Part shown: positions 46,201-58,795 of the stretch, one piece after another
Layout of the letters: every line of letters starts with the position of its first letter
Numbering within the stretch: the stretch's first letter is position 1
Assembly: GCA_030272155.1 (NCBI GenBank)
Contig: CP126200.1
Coordinates: 2,728,001 to 2,792,000 of the forward strand
Direction: 5' to 3'
DNA: 64,000 bases
Source of the DNA: Tetradesmus obliquus
Taxonomy: Eukaryota > Chlorophyta > Chlorophyceae > Sphaeropleales > Scenedesmaceae
The notes under the pieces: generated by a model
What the model was told of the DNA's origin: nothing
Databases searched by the model: none
What the model saw: the letters and a program-made list of their open reading frames with translations, nothing else
Translations under genes and position numbers: made by a program

Positions 46201-49200
46201 GCTCCAGCAGGTCCCGCAGCTTGCGGCGCGCCGCCTCAGCCTCCTCTGTCTTGCGCTTCAGCACAGCCTGCACATTAAGTGGGGCAACAGATGTGAGCAT
46301 GCTGCATGTGATTTTTGTGTGATGCAGTCTGGGTATGCGGTGAGTTGCATACGTGGATGTAACGCCGATTACGGCACCTGCTGGTGCATGTGTGCATGTG
46401 CTGCAAGTGCTTAGATGTGCATGTGTGCAGCATGGTGTCCAGCTGCTAAACTACTGGGCACCAGAAGCCGTCCATTTCAGCTGCAACGCAGGCCACAGGG
46501 ACCACTGACGCACTCTCGCACCTGCTGCTTGCTGTGCATCGCCTGGTGCTGCTGCAGCGCTGCGCTCTGGCGCTGCGCGTTGCGGCGCAGCTGCAGCACC
46601 TCTCGCTCCCGCATCAGCCGCCATTCCCTGAACTCCTTCTCCTTGGCTTCCATGCGGCGCTGCACTGCTGCGCGCGCTGACTTCATGCGGCTGATGTCAG
46701 CCGTCAGCTGCTGGCACACTGCCTGCACACGACCCTGCAGGTGGAGGGTGAGGACATGACACATGGTCAGGTGAGAAAGCTGATCAGTACAAGGCAAAGC
46801 TACAAGAACGGCTCAACTCAGGTAACAGAGCACCATATCACACACTAGGGGCGCTGCAGTGCCGTGCAGGAACTGGCAGTTGCAAGTAAGCTGCAGGGTA
46901 ACCCTGCCTCAGGCCTATGCCAAATTGGGGACTGCCAGGGTGAGAGCAACACAATGCATGTTGTTTCAGCGCGTTCCTCACCAGCTGTGCTGCGCTGCGC
47001 TTGGCTGCCTTCTCACGGTCTGCCAGCTCTTTGAGGCGCCGCTCCACTGATGTCAGCTTGTCCCGGTACTGCTGCTGCAGCCGCTTGCGCTCCTCAGCAC
47101 CAGCCACCTCCACAGCCTGCAGCTTCTGCACTCGTCGAAAGCAGCAGCAGCAGCAGCAGGAAAGCAGGGGTGTGCATGGTCAGTGCAACGCTGCCAGAGC
47201 TTTGTGATTGCGCGTGCATTGCTGCCTCGAAGCGCCAAAGCACCACTGCATTATCCCATGTGGGGCACAACTTGAATCTGTAATGCCAGCTTTCCAGAGG
47301 ATCACATGCTCCATAAACCAGCAGTTTCAACCGCTGCATATCTGGCTACCTCTCACTCAGAAAGCCGGCCATATGCAGGCAGATAAACATACACGGTTCT
47401 ACTGACCTGCAGCAGTGCTGTCTTTTCCTTGGCCAGCGTGTCCCTCTCCTTCTGCAGCTCCATCATGTACTTGCTCTTGGCTCCCTCCATGTCAGCAGCA
47501 CTCTGCAGTGCCAGCAGCCGCTTCTGCTTGGCCTCCATCTGGCGAGCCAGCGCTGCGAGCTTCATGTTCATCGCCTCGCGCGCCATCATGTGAGCAGCAG
47601 ACTGCGCCAGCACCTCAGCATCTGACTCCACCTCCTGCTCGAGTACATGGGCCAGCAGCAGCAGCAGCAGCAGGATGAAGAATAGCACGTTGAAGAAGGG
47701 CTACGGCGATACGCCGTCTGCTACTATCAGCCATGGTTATACGCTTGCACAACTCCAAGCAGCATGCATAAGCTGCTGAACTTCTGTGTGCCGGCAGCGG
47801 AGGTGTGCTGATACAGCAACCTGCCTTGCCAGAAAGATGCTTGTGCTGCCATCCTTGTCATAGCCAGCTGCAAGAGGTCAGGAAAAAAAGCACAGCACCA
47901 CACTCACCATCAGGGGCTCGTCCAGCTCATCTGCTGCCTGCCTAGCAGGAGTCATGGGCGAGCAAGCATCTTCATCTTCCTCCTCCAAGCTAACCCCCTC
48001 CAAGCTTATGCCCAGGCCAGCTGCTGCATGTGGATGCGGCGGGCTGCCGTGGCGGCTGTTGCCTCTGTTGCCGTGCGCACCAGCACCAGCAGCAGCAGCG
48101 CCGCCGCTGCCTGCGTTGCTGCTGCCGCGCGCGCGTGCGCCGCGCACGGATGCTCTGCCGAGGCCCATGCCGCCGCTGCTCATGCCGCGCACCAGCACAC
48201 TGGATGTCATACGCTGCAGGCTGCGCACTTGCCGCAGCTCGGACTCGAGCTCTGACACGCGCGCACGCAGGCCTGCAACCACACCCAGATCACCCATGAT
48301 GCCACCAGCTGGCTGCTGCTGCTGCTCCGCTGCTGTTGGATCCAATGCAGCATCTGCCTGGCTGCCTCCAATGCTACTGGCGGGCCGACCAGCTGCTGCT
48401 GCTGCGTCCTGCTGCAATGCTGCCTTGACTGCGTCGTCGCTGGATGCAGCCAAGGCTAGCTGCAGGGCTTCCAGGCGCAGCAGGGCTTGATCACGCTCTG
48501 TTTCAGCTGATAGCATGCCACTTCGCAGCACCTGAACCTCTGCATGGGCAGTGTCCTGCAGCAAGGCAAGCACGGCGCCACAGTAGTTCACAGTGACGCA
48601 GGGTAGCCAGCGGAAGACTCGGATGGAAAACTGCATTGATGCAAGCCAAGAGCTGTTGCACCCAGCAATCCTGTAGGATAGCTGCCCAGTACAACTCTTG
48701 AGTTCTGACGTCAGCTGCACCTGAAACTTCGCTGAAACAATCTGCACATCAGCTTCACAGAGCTTCATAAGGTACCGCCTTACCAAAAACCAGCACCCGC
48801 CCCATAGCTCGTGCTGCAGCATTCTCCGCAGCTCTTATGCTCTCCCACCAGGTGCCTGACTCACCAGCTCCATCTGCTGCTTTGCGTTCTGCACCTCTAG
48901 AGCGTTGCAGCGCACTGCCAGGTCATCATATGCCTCCTGCAGCGCCTCACTCGCATCTGACTGCCCCGAACGCCCCGCCGCTGCAAACACCGAAGCTGCA
49001 GCTGCATCGCCGCCCAGCGCCGTGCGCAGCGCAGTGTTCTCTGCTCGCAGCCCTGCGATCTGCTGCCGCAGCGCTGCGAGCTGCGCAGCAACAGGGTCGC
49101 GGTTGACGACTGGCTTGTTCTTGATCCTGCGGGCGCGGTCTGCGTAGCGCAGCGTGTTGAGGGACTCCTCCCTGTTGATGTCAGCAGGGCTGACGCAAGC

Positions 49201-51547
49201 GATCATGACGGTGCGCGAGTTGCCGCCCAGGCTGTCCTGCAGCAGCCGTGTCAGCTTTGAGTCCCTGCAGGAAGAAAAGCACAGCAGCAGGCGCAGAGTA
49301 AGGCGAAGCAATATCAGGCGTAGACCGGAAGGCAGCGAGCTGTGCCAGTGCATGGCAATTATAGGTGTGATCGCTGCTGTTTGATGTATTCTGCACCCAA
49401 CAGCCAGTCTTCTGCCCTACACAAGAGTTCACTGCAATGCCTGAACTACCTGTGCGTTGCAAAATGATATTTGTAGTGAGATTCACCTGTATGGCACGTG
49501 GCTCTGGTTGTCCACCAGTGCTGTGATGACCTTGGCCAGCGCCAGCAGGCCCTTGTTAATGTTGATGGCCTCCTTGAGCCGCGCGCCCTGCGCGCCCGTG
49601 CGCTTGGCGCGCTCGCTGCCGGCAAGGTCCACCAAGTGCATCTGCATGGCATGGCCAGGAAAGCATGTGTGCATCGCGATTAGCGAGGGTGCTTTGTTGT
49701 GCAAAATACGTTAAGCAGTAGCAGGGTGAAAGAAGGCATCCGTATGCACAAAAAACCAGTGGCAGGCACAGGCGCATGTGCGCCCTGTAAAGCTCACAGC
49801 AGAGCTGATGCTGCCAAGCACAGAAAGCATTTCACGCTGAATGCTGCCCACCCACCTTGGCAATCAGGTAGTCATCGCCAGCCCCCTCCAGCTCTTCCTC
49901 ATCTTCCTCCTCTGTTGACTCACCCTCACTGGTATCAGAGTTTGCACAAGGCGGCGGCAGCGTAGAGCCGCCAGGCGTGTACTCCACTGCTGGCGGCGCG
50001 CTGGCGGGGCGCACAATGTGGCGCTTGCGCTGCTCTAGTGTGATGGTGAAGATGGCGTGGCTGCGGCTGGACCTGCACATCATATAGGATGGTTTTGTTG
50101 ATTTGTGTAACCTCTGGTTATTGCAAACATTGCTGGCATGTGTTAGTGGGCTGTCCACCTGCAGTACTGTACAGCTGCTTGTGGTCGTCCTGCAGGCAGC
50201 TTGGCGCTGCTTAACCCAAACTGCCAGCTGCTAGCGCTGCATCACTTGCCTATCGCTGGGTTGTAAACCGAGCCACACACCTGTTGTTCATGTTGGTGCT
50301 TGCCACAGCCCGCACCAGTGTGCCCTGCATCAGCAGGTGGCTCATCTCCTCCCTGCTGTGCACCTGGCGTTCGCAGGCACCAGCCAGGCTGACACCACTG
50401 GGCAGCTCCCGTATGGTCACTACTGGGCGCGGTGCAGCAGAGTTTGTCCATAGCAGGTCACGCACCTCTTCCTGCAAGCAGGCAGCAGCATAACGCGCGC
50501 CAGCAAGCTCTTCAGTCATATGCAACGACGCGGCAACTTGCAGGCATTTGTGCAGACTTGTTACTACTGCAGATATGCTACATTCCACTGCATGCAGGAA
50601 CTGGAGCTGCAATTGACAGCTGCTTGGTTAATGCTGCTGCTCGTTGGCCTGCTGCTGCTATGGCCAGGGCAGTGCGCGCTGCTGCACACCTTGTGTATCT
50701 CCACAAAGCTGACTTTGACGACAAAGTCTGTGTTGCTTTCTGCTTCCATCCTGGTGAACATCTCATCCATGACACTGGGGATAACGCCCTGGCTCTCCAG
50801 GTCAGGTGACCAGGAAGAGCCCATGGTGAATGTCTTGCCAGAGCCGGTTTGCCCTGCAGGACAACAAACAGTTGATATGATTTAGGTCACACACGCTGCT
50901 GGCTATGCATAGCACTAGCTGCTGAGAAGGTGCACACGGCCATTGCTGATGCTTCCATGTACTGGAGTAAGCCAACGTTGCCGTCGCTGCAGTGCCGTTG
51001 CTGTTTAGACTGTGAGTTCCTGCAAGATGTCAGCTGCCTGCTAAACCAGCAAGCCTGTGGGCTGCCAGTTGCGCCTTGCAGCTGCTGCGCACCATAGGCG
51101 AACACTGTAGCATTGTAGCCCTTGAAGAGGCCCTCCACCAGTGGCTCCACGCAGTCCGGGTAAAGGTTGGCTGCGTCATCCCCGCCACCGCTGCCATACA
51201 CATTGTCGTAGGTGAATGTGTGCTGCCCAACGCAGATCTGCATACACAGCAAGAACAACATAAGGAACTGCTGGTGTTTGCATGTAGCAGAGGGCAGGCT
51301 TGCAGCTGTCCTGACGGCAACGGTTTATGCTGTTCTTGCTTTAGGGCACCATGGTATCACGCACCTGCGGCGTGCTCGGCGATACGTCTAGTATCTCCTG
51401 GCAGCCCTTGGCGAGTTCCTGCTCCACCAAAGGTCTAATGTGCACAGCCACACGCACTGCCACTGCATCTTCCTCCTTTCTCACTGCAGCACCGGCTGTA
51501 CCAGGGCGAGGGCCACCCCCACCCCCACTGCTGTCTTCCGCTGTCAT
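40264..51547 (-). CDS. Kinesin-4 family motor protein (2202 aa, 20 exons)
   Basis: Exons, 5' to 3': 51547-51365, 51237-51093, 50853-50690, 50471-50281, 50072-49856, 49641-49487, 49264-48865, 48555-47908, 47637-47407, 47125-46982, 46734-46522, 46267-46141, 45747-45620, 45349-45083, 44857-44702, 44440-42283, 42039-41771, 41533-41442, 41235-40949, 40697-40264. All 19 junctions keep phase. The N-terminal motor has [11 protein letters not shown] (P-loop, residues about 107-117), [11 protein letters not shown] (switch I) and HLVDLAGSE (switch II, from 302), then [15 protein letters not shown], the kinesin-4 neck. Long coiled coils follow, with [20 protein letters not shown] and [20 protein letters not shown] as in KIF4/FRA1 proteins. 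These plus-end motors act in spindle midzone, cell wall or flagellar length control. Oddities: an acidic insert ([14 protein letters not shown]) between switch I and II, and a low-complexity Ser/Gly tail of more than 700 aa without a visible Cys-rich domain. Confidence 0.92.
44858..45082 (-). other. Stop-free, frame-preserving intron in kinesin gene
   Basis: The intron between exons 45349-45083 and 44857-44702 is 225 nt, exactly 75 codons, with no stop in the coding frame. Retention would insert a segment with [19 protein letters not shown] between two coiled-coil parts. It resembles an exitron; whether it is retained is unknown. Confidence 0.6.
45812..45852 (-). repeat. Echo of kinesin exon 13 (5' edge)
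   Basis: On the minus strand it reads CTGCAG|GCAC then [10 protein letters not shown], matching the exon start at 45747 ([10 protein letters not shown]), and lies about 93 bp upstream of it in the preceding intron. Confidence 0.75.
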
Positions 51548-52515
51548 GCTGCTTTGAGCCTTGGTCCCATTAATTAGGTGCTAAGCTAACGTACAACGAT
51601 GGCTGTGTTCTACTGACTGCTGAGTACAGCGGAAGAGCAGTGAGCAGGCACAACACAGTAGCATGCAAACATGGCTGTTGCTTGGTGCGTGTCTGCATCA
51701 GCGATGACGTAAATATCATTTCATTGTAGGTATGAAAGTTGTTACTATGAGTGGGGACGCTGCATGCTTGCCGTGTCAACAGCAGGCCAGTCCTGCAGGC
51801 GGTTTGGGTTGTGGTACTTGCAAGTGACAGCGGACGACCAGAAAAATATGTGATCTAATAATATGCAGAAGACTACAACCTCAAATCAAGGATTTGGGGC
51901 CTGGTGACAGACTTGACTTTCAAACAGAGGACAGCTGTGTTACATTTCTTGAAGTCGATCGAGGTGCGGACAACTGAAATGTCTCATCGATGCTAACAGA
52001 GCCCCCAATGCTTTACCCATTGCGTGGTTCATGTGCCATAGTTGCACCCGATGCAGCGGTTGTCGCCTAATGCCTGCACTCGAGTGCAGTGCAGGCCCTG
52101 CACCCAAGATCTCCTTCCTTCAAGACTTATGCGCTTGATGCTCGCCAAGAAGTTGATGCCCTCACATTCTAATGCTTTCTGAGGCCATAGTCTGCTGATA
52201 GCGCTTTGACACAGCCCCAGAGACGGCACGACGTGCAGCTGACAGGTCACCTGTTTGCAGTGCAAACCACATTCTGCACGTGTTCCATTCCTGCAGGCTC
52301 GGGACGTGCGCCAGTGCCCATAAGACAGAATCTTGGACTTCAGACTCAGAAATGACATGGTTACACGCTTCGCAACACAAGGAGTGCTGTAGCAAACGAC
52401 ACGGAGGATATGGCTCAGCTGAAACTGCTGGGGGCCCCCTGGCATTTAACAAACCGTCAGCGATATCTCGAGAGCTGGTGCCAGCCACAGCACCACGCAC
52501 AGATAGGCCAACGCT
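51548..52515. promoter_or_regulatory. Kinesin upstream region / RTF1 downstream region
   Basis: 968 bp between the RTF1 stop (minus) and the kinesin start (minus). Presumed kinesin promoter; no TATA box recognised. TTACA at 52361-52365 is TGTAA on the minus strand, 151 bp after the RTF1 stop, and fits a poly(A) signal. Confidence 0.4.
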
Positions 52516-55500
52516 TCATTCCATCATCTGCTGCGTGTACGCCATCTTGCGCTTCCAGTCGTCCAGCGTCAGCAGGCTGCGCCCTGCCATGTCCTGCTGC
52601 CGCTTCTCTACGCTTTGCAGCCACCGCAGGCCCAGCAGGCGCTTAGGCAGCAGCGCGCTAGCAACCTGGCCCGGCGGTGGCAGCCTGTCCAGGTCTATCT
52701 TCAGGTCAAGCACCTGCAACAGGCCAACAGGCGGCAACGGCGGCGATACTTGGTGTTAGGCGCTTACAACCGCATTTGCCCTTGAACCGCCTGCACGCAT
52801 GTGTCCTCATCCTTGTGCCACACCTACCTACTTGTTGCACTTCAGACCTCATCAATGTGTCAGTGCAATTCCTGCATGCCGCCTTTCAGCAGGTCAAATT
52901 TATGCTGTCAAGCCGCTGGTTCCCGGCACACACCAGCCATGCTGCTGTGCAGCATACGCAATAACACGAGCTCTGCTGCTGTGCAGCAGTCACACATTTG
53001 CCATGCCTATCACTGTCATATTACAACAGCGCACCTTGATGAGCTCCGAGGGCGCCATGGTCTTCTGCTTGCCCTGCAGCAGCGTCACATCCACGCTGCC
53101 CTGCCGCTGCATGCCGCCCTCTGCTGCTGCTGCCTTGGCTGCCTCCTGCTTCTCCTTGCTGGTCTGCCAGTACACCTTGGACTGCGTGTGGCGCCTGCTG
53201 AACACGTCGTTGCCCTCCTTGCCTTCCTTCTTGATGCCAGTGCTGGGGCCCACGCCTTGGAAGATCTGCGGGCACAGGCAAGAAGAGGATGCAGGAAGAG
53301 CAATGCAAGTCAAACAGCTGTGCAAGCCTGCTGTCTTCAACCATGACCTGCTTGCTCCCTTCTTTCTGCCAGACCTTGGGCCCACGCTTTTGACGACTCT
53401 GATTGAGTGAATGTGATTAGCCATGTGGGCTGACTGACACAAACATGACTCGTTGCGCACCTTGAGCACGTTCTTGTCCCTGTTGCGCATGTTGATGACC
53501 GCAAGCGCCATCTCAGTCGTGAGCTTGGCGCCGCCAGCAGCAGCGGCAGCAGCAGCAGCGCCCATGCCGCTGCCTTCTTTTTCTGCGCGAGCCGCCTGGA
53601 TTGCTGCGTCCGCCTGCTGCGTGCGCTGCCGCTCCTGCTGCTCCAAGCGCTCAAGCTCATCCTGCAGCCTGCAGCACAGCATGCAGAGCAGGCAGGTGAG
53701 CACATCCCATTATATCGGCATACACAGCAGACGCCAGCAGCACTGCGAGCGTAACTCGGCGAGGTGCTGAGGATCGGCATCAACAGCTCAGGACACCAAA
53801 GTGCTGCGTGCCTGTCTATTGCATGATCCACCTGGTGGTCCAGGAACGCAGCCTTGGACCTTTTAGCCGCTGCTGTCCGCACTTTTGCATGAAGGCCGTT
53901 ACGGCACCACACTGCCCTCCACCCATATCTCAAGCCCACGCCAACACCACCTTAATCAACAGCAGTCAACACCGGTCAACCCACCGCATGACCACGTCTT
54001 CCGGCTTGCCCTCTTGCCGAGCGATGTTCAGCTCGTGCGTGAGCCGCGCCCTCCGCTCAGCCACAGTGCCCGTGCCCTTGCCTGCTGCGCGCTTGCGGTC
54101 CAGCAGCTGCTTCACCAGCACCGCATTGTACTTGAAGCTGCAGACATGCAAAAGCCAGGTCAGGTCAGGTCATGTCAGGTTGCGTCGGGAGCAGCTTATT
54201 GTGCAGGGCCAGGTGCAGCACTGCTGCTGCCAGCCCAGTAGCCATGCAGCAGAGTTTGAGAGGTTGCTGCTCACTGACCAAGCACAGCTCACTGCAAAGG
54301 GCTAGTTGCAGCACTGTTGCTGCCAGTGCTGTGCCTGTGCAGCCGTATGCGGCAGGTTGCTGATCACTGACCCAGCATCAGCATTTGGGACTTGTAGGCC
54401 ACGCCAGAGCAAAACAAAATTCATCTGCACGTAGATTGACTATCCATCCCAAACGCTGTTATACATCTCTGTGAACCTTTAGGTGCATGACAGAGTAATA
54501 CTTGCTGATGAGCTTAACTCGTGAGTGCTGCGGTCACTCACTTGCGCGCGTGCTGCAGCCGCTCCTGCGCCTGCTGCACGTCGCCTTTGGTGATGAACTT
54601 GCTGTGCCCGCGCTGCGCCTTGGCCAGCGCCTTGTCATACTCGGCCTGCGTGACTGCGCTGTTGCTGACCTGGCGTATGTTGCAAACCACACAGCACACA
54701 CGCAAGGAGCGGTTCAGCGCATGCCCTAGTATGATGCAGTCAGTGATACTCGGCCTGCGCCACCGCGCTGTTGCTGACCCGGGCAAAATGCAGCCAAGCG
54801 GCATGCAGACTAAAATTATGATCAGCAGTTCAGCCAAGTTATATGATACAGTCGGTCACACTCCGCCTGTGTCACCTCGCTGTTGCTGACCTGGCACACA
54901 AGCTGACAGTACAAAGGCATGTCATTTCTCACAGCAGCAAGCCCTGTCAAGCCTCACCATGCTCATCTGGTGCCTGAACACGCTGCCGCCTGACAGGTCG
55001 TCCATGTGCAGCCACTTGCGCGTGCGCGACGCCTTAGACCCAGCAGGGAACCTGCGGCCGCACAGCCACAGCACCGCCAGCAGCAGCAGCAGGCAATAGC
55101 TAGTAAGATACAGCCATTCCAACTGCATGCCGCTGCTAGAAGCAGACGCGACGCACAGCAGTCGAAACAGGCTGCGCATACTCAATCCAAAGCTGCACAG
55201 CATGCCAAGCACGCAGGCTGTTGAACTTCAACACACAGCAGCGCAGCACACGCGCAGCGCCGTCCACACAACTATTTCTGTTCTTTGCGTCAATTTGCAA
55301 ATATACAGCAGGTTGGCAGCGGTTGTCGCTCCCTCTCACGTGTAGCTGTTGCGCGTGACAATGTCGCTGATGCGCGCCAGCAGGTAGGACGGCTGCCCCG
55401 TGCGCGCCTGCTCCGCGCTGTTCACGATGCGCAGCAGGCAGCCCTTCACATCTTCCTCGAAGAACGGCTCGCCGTGCCAGGCTTCCAAGTCGCTGCGGCG

Positions 55501-58023
55501 CAGCGTGATGGAGAGCACCTCGTCCAGCGTCGCGCGCTCCTCGCTCTCCTGCAAGCATACAGCAAGCATGAAACAAGGTTTGGCAGTTGCCAGCGGCTGT
55601 GCTTGGGTGTGTGTCTCGTGCGCGGCCGATTGGAAGAAGATATGCACCTCTTCCAGCATCGTGCGCTCCTCGCGCTCCTGCAAGGGGATGGTGCAAGCAG
55701 TGTGAACAATGCGTGCAGAAGATGTGACGCTGTACATCTCCTCGCTGTCTGCAAGGGGTGCGGCAGGTTTGCAATAGCCGTGTCAGTTGTGAGCCACATG
55801 CACCGTCCACATCCTCTTCAGACAGCCCCATCCTGCCAGGCTTCCTGCATCGCACGCTCCTCACTGTCCTGCAAGGGGTCCAGCCAAGGTGTGCAAGCAC
55901 TGAGCAGGAAGAAGTTCAACAGTACAAGCCGGCCGGCGTCAGTCATCATTGACGCTGCTCAGGACCTGCAAGACGGCGCGCGCTTCGCATTCTTACAAGT
56001 GGTGCGGGTTTTTTTGCAAGCGATGCATCGTGCTGCATGGTGTGTTGCGTGTCTGTTGCATTGTCATGTGCGTGCCAGCTTTCCCCACCACTGCTGTAAC
56101 CTGCACCCCTGTTGCTTTACAATAAACATCAGCTGGCACCTCAAGTTTCTGCCCCAGTGGCGCACCTCATAGGAGCCTGCCCCCTCATCATACACCTCTG
56201 TGCGTGTGCCCAGCTGCCCGGCAGCCCTGTCTGCTGCTGCTGCTGCCTCCTCCTCTTCCTCCTCCTCCTCTGCTTCTAGCTCCTGCAGCTCATCACTGTC
56301 CTCGGCTTCTAAGGAGGCATCTGCGAGCATCAACACACAACAAAAGACACAGCAAAAAAACGTTAGCGTTACTAACTGCAGCAAGACAGCGGTCAGCAGA
56401 TGACCCCAAAGGGCGACGCTAGCAGCTGCGCTAGCTCGTTATATCAAGAGAACACATGCAGCGTGGTTGCTCGAGTGCTGCCTTGACTATCTGCTGTGGC
56501 TACCTGTCTCCGAGGCCATCTTGTGCTTGTAGGAGCTTGCCTAAAACTTTTCGCAGTCGCTGTTCAGCGCTGCGCCCGGCTGCTTCTTGGCATCACAATC
56601 CTGAACGTGCACTGTAGCTTCTGACCTGCTGCAGCTGCTGCCACCCCCAGCTAGTCCACTGCCCCCAGAAGCCGCCTGACGTACATAATTCACTGCCATC
56701 ACTGCTGCTGCATGCTGCGGATCTGCCAACCTGCAGCACAATCGACGATGCTGCCCCTTGCTTACTGCCCCTGGCTGCACTGCACATGCAGCAGCGCCCG
56801 CTACCCCCCACCCACCAGACTCCTCTGCCTCTTCTTCCTCCTCCTGCTCCTCATCTTCCTCATCCTGCTGCTGCCGCTTCTTCCGGCTGCGCTCTGCTTT
56901 CTCCTCCTCCTGCTGCTTCTTCTTCTGCCGCTCCTCGCGCTGCGCATGCGCTGCTGCGATGCGGCCGATGGCAGAGTCGGTGCCTGTCTGTGTGCGGGGG
57001 CGGCGCGATGAGGCGCGCACCTCCACCTGCAGATGCAGTGAGATGCGGCAATCATGCAGTTAAGCGGCACAAAGGTGCAGGTAAGCAGGCAGGGTGCAGC
57101 GCTTGAATGCAGGTGATGCAGAAAGGGCGAGAGAAAGAGGTGCAGAAGCGGTGAGTGCAGATGTGCGGTTGCTGACAGCGTGGATGCTAAAATGCGCTGC
57201 AAGAGCTGCAGTTGCTGAGGATAGAGAGGCACCGATCAGCTGCGTTCTCACCCACACAGAAGCTGGCGGCATGGCATGCAGCTGTGAGGTTCGAGCAGGT
57301 GCAACTGCTGTTCACGTCCTTTTGGCAACCGTGCTTGAATGATGCAGCGTCCATTCCAAGTCCACAGAACAAGCTACACATGACAGGCAGCTGCCCAGCA
57401 CTGCTAGATTGTACTCATGGCAGCATAGAAGCTGGTGATGCTGCCGTTATTGCTGCTACATGAGCGTCTGGCTGCTACTGCTGCTGTGGCTGTTTACAGA
57501 ACACCTGCTGCGACCTGTCTGATATACCACAGCTGTTGCACGCAGCAGTGATACTGTGCATGCGCAGCAGTGCATCAAAATCTGTTTAACTTTCAGCTCC
57601 CTATCAGTTTGGCACAACAAGTTGCCCGTGTCACCCCACGAAACAGGGTATGGCCTTGCTACTGCTGCTGCTGTTGCTGCTGCTCACCTGCTCTGCCTCC
57701 TTGCGGACTTGGGTGAGCACTTGCTGGCGTTCTCGCTGTCTCTGTAGGATTTCTTCCCGCTCAAACAGGTACATCTCACGCTCCAGCTCATTCATGCCCT
57801 CCAGCTTGGCCCGCTCCTCAGCATCCATCCCGTCATCATCTGATTCCGAGTCATCGCTGTCCGCTGCTGCTGCCCTGCGCTTAGGTGCAGGTTTTTGCTG
57901 CCGTGCTGGGCGTTCCTCCTCATCCTCAGAGTCATCTGCCTTCCGGTTGCGCTTTTTGCCTGCTGCTTTGCTGCCTCTGCCCGTCACCAGCAGCAGCTCC
58001 TCGTCGTCAAAGTCCTCATCCAT
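52516..58023 (-). CDS. RTF1: RTF1, Paf1 complex subunit with Plus3 domain (640 aa)
   Basis: Exons, 5' to 3': 58023-57688, 57026-56816, 56320-56166, 55548-55340, 55051-54958, 54669-54542, 54137-53985, 53668-53461, 53265-53035, 52713-52516; all phases agree. The N-terminus is acidic (MDEDFDDEELLLV) with KK/RR patches and MNELEREMYLFERE, a motif kept in RTF1. Exon 2 is a charged coiled coil. Residues about 235-375 form the Plus3 domain (TLRRSDLEAWHGEPFFEEDV, KGCLLRIVNS, YLLARISDIV, KWLHMDDLSGGSVFRHQMSM). It binds phosphorylated SPT5 and helps recruit the Paf1 complex for H2B ubiquitylation and elongation. The C-terminal half keeps coiled-coil stretches and NDVFSRRHTQSKVYW, typical of plant RTF1/VIP5. 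Introns carry several echoes of exon edges. Confidence 0.92.
53350..53402 (-). repeat. Echo of RTF1 exon 9 (5' edge)
   Basis: ccttgggcccacgctt and neighbouring bases match the start of exon 9 (53222-53265 region), though diverged. Located about 100 bp upstream of it in the intron. Confidence 0.55.
54205..54375. repeat. Tandem duplication of about 94 bp in an RTF1 intron
   Basis: gcagcactg-tgctgccag is followed by a CAGC...gaggttgct/gcaggttgct-gctcactgac stretch at about 54212-54279 and again at 54306-54372. Confidence 0.6.
54743..54898 (-). repeat. Two echoes of RTF1 exon 6 (5' edge)
   Basis: The exon start VSNSAVTQAEYD (54669 downward) recurs as ctcggcctgcgccaccgcgc at about 54748-54788 and as ctccgcctgtgtcacctcgc at about 54858-54897, each with a gttgctgacc acceptor edge. 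Period about 110 bp. Confidence 0.8.
55640..55885 (-). repeat. Three echoes of RTF1 exon 4 (5' edge)
   Basis: The exon start ESEERATLDEV (55548 downward, acceptor CTTGCAG) recurs upstream in the intron near 55645-55683 (reads ESEERTMLEEV in part), 55735-55758 (short) and 55838-55873 (DSEERAMQEAW). All keep a CTTGCAG-like acceptor. Confidence 0.8.
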
Positions 58024-58504
58024 TGCTCAATGATACTTATAACACTTTATAGCCGATGCAGGAACGATCTGAGCTACACAGGCAGCTGTGGCAAGCAGAA
58101 GCTGTGTTGGCACCAGAATGGTGCTGTCTGCTGCACCAGTGTGCACCACTTATTCCTTGTACACAAACACTTCTTGAACTTGCAAGACCATGACCACTGG
58201 ACTCCTTCAAAGGCAGTATGCACTTTACACACTGCTAGGCCACTCAGTGCTGTGTCCTGGGCCGCTGTTCACTGTGTTACTGACAGTCATTGCAGCAGAA
58301 ACCCTTGTCACATCAACCCACACCCACGCAGCATACTGACGACAGCCTCGGAACTGTCTGTCCTGCTGCAACACCATTACTCAAAAACTGCCCGTGTCCA
58401 ACCTGCAGCACTCGGCTCTGCTGCAAGCACGCACTACATCTCCCAATCACCAGTGAACTGACTAAATACAATTGGTTGGTGATACTGTCATAACTGACGT
58501 GTAC
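58024..58504. promoter_or_regulatory. RTF1 upstream / RecA downstream region
   Basis: 481 bp between the RecA stop and RTF1 start, both minus strand. On the minus strand TATAAA occurs at 58051-58046, 23 bp before the ATG, perhaps too close to be the TATA box. TTACA at 58225-58229 (TGTAA on minus) could be the RecA poly(A) signal. Confidence 0.35.
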
Positions 58505-58702
58505 TTATGCGCTCTTGACATCATCTTCATCATCACTCTCAGGGCCATCAGCAGCAGGGCCATCAGCATCCAGCGCTGCTTCCAGCGCAGCAGGGTCCTG
58601 CAAGGCCTTGCGCACCAGCCCGGTCAGCTCTGACCGCAGCGCCTCATCTCCTGCAAGCTGTGCACTGGCCGCATCCCTGCCATGGCCCAACTTCTGCTCC
58701 CT

Positions 58703-58795
<93 letters not shown>

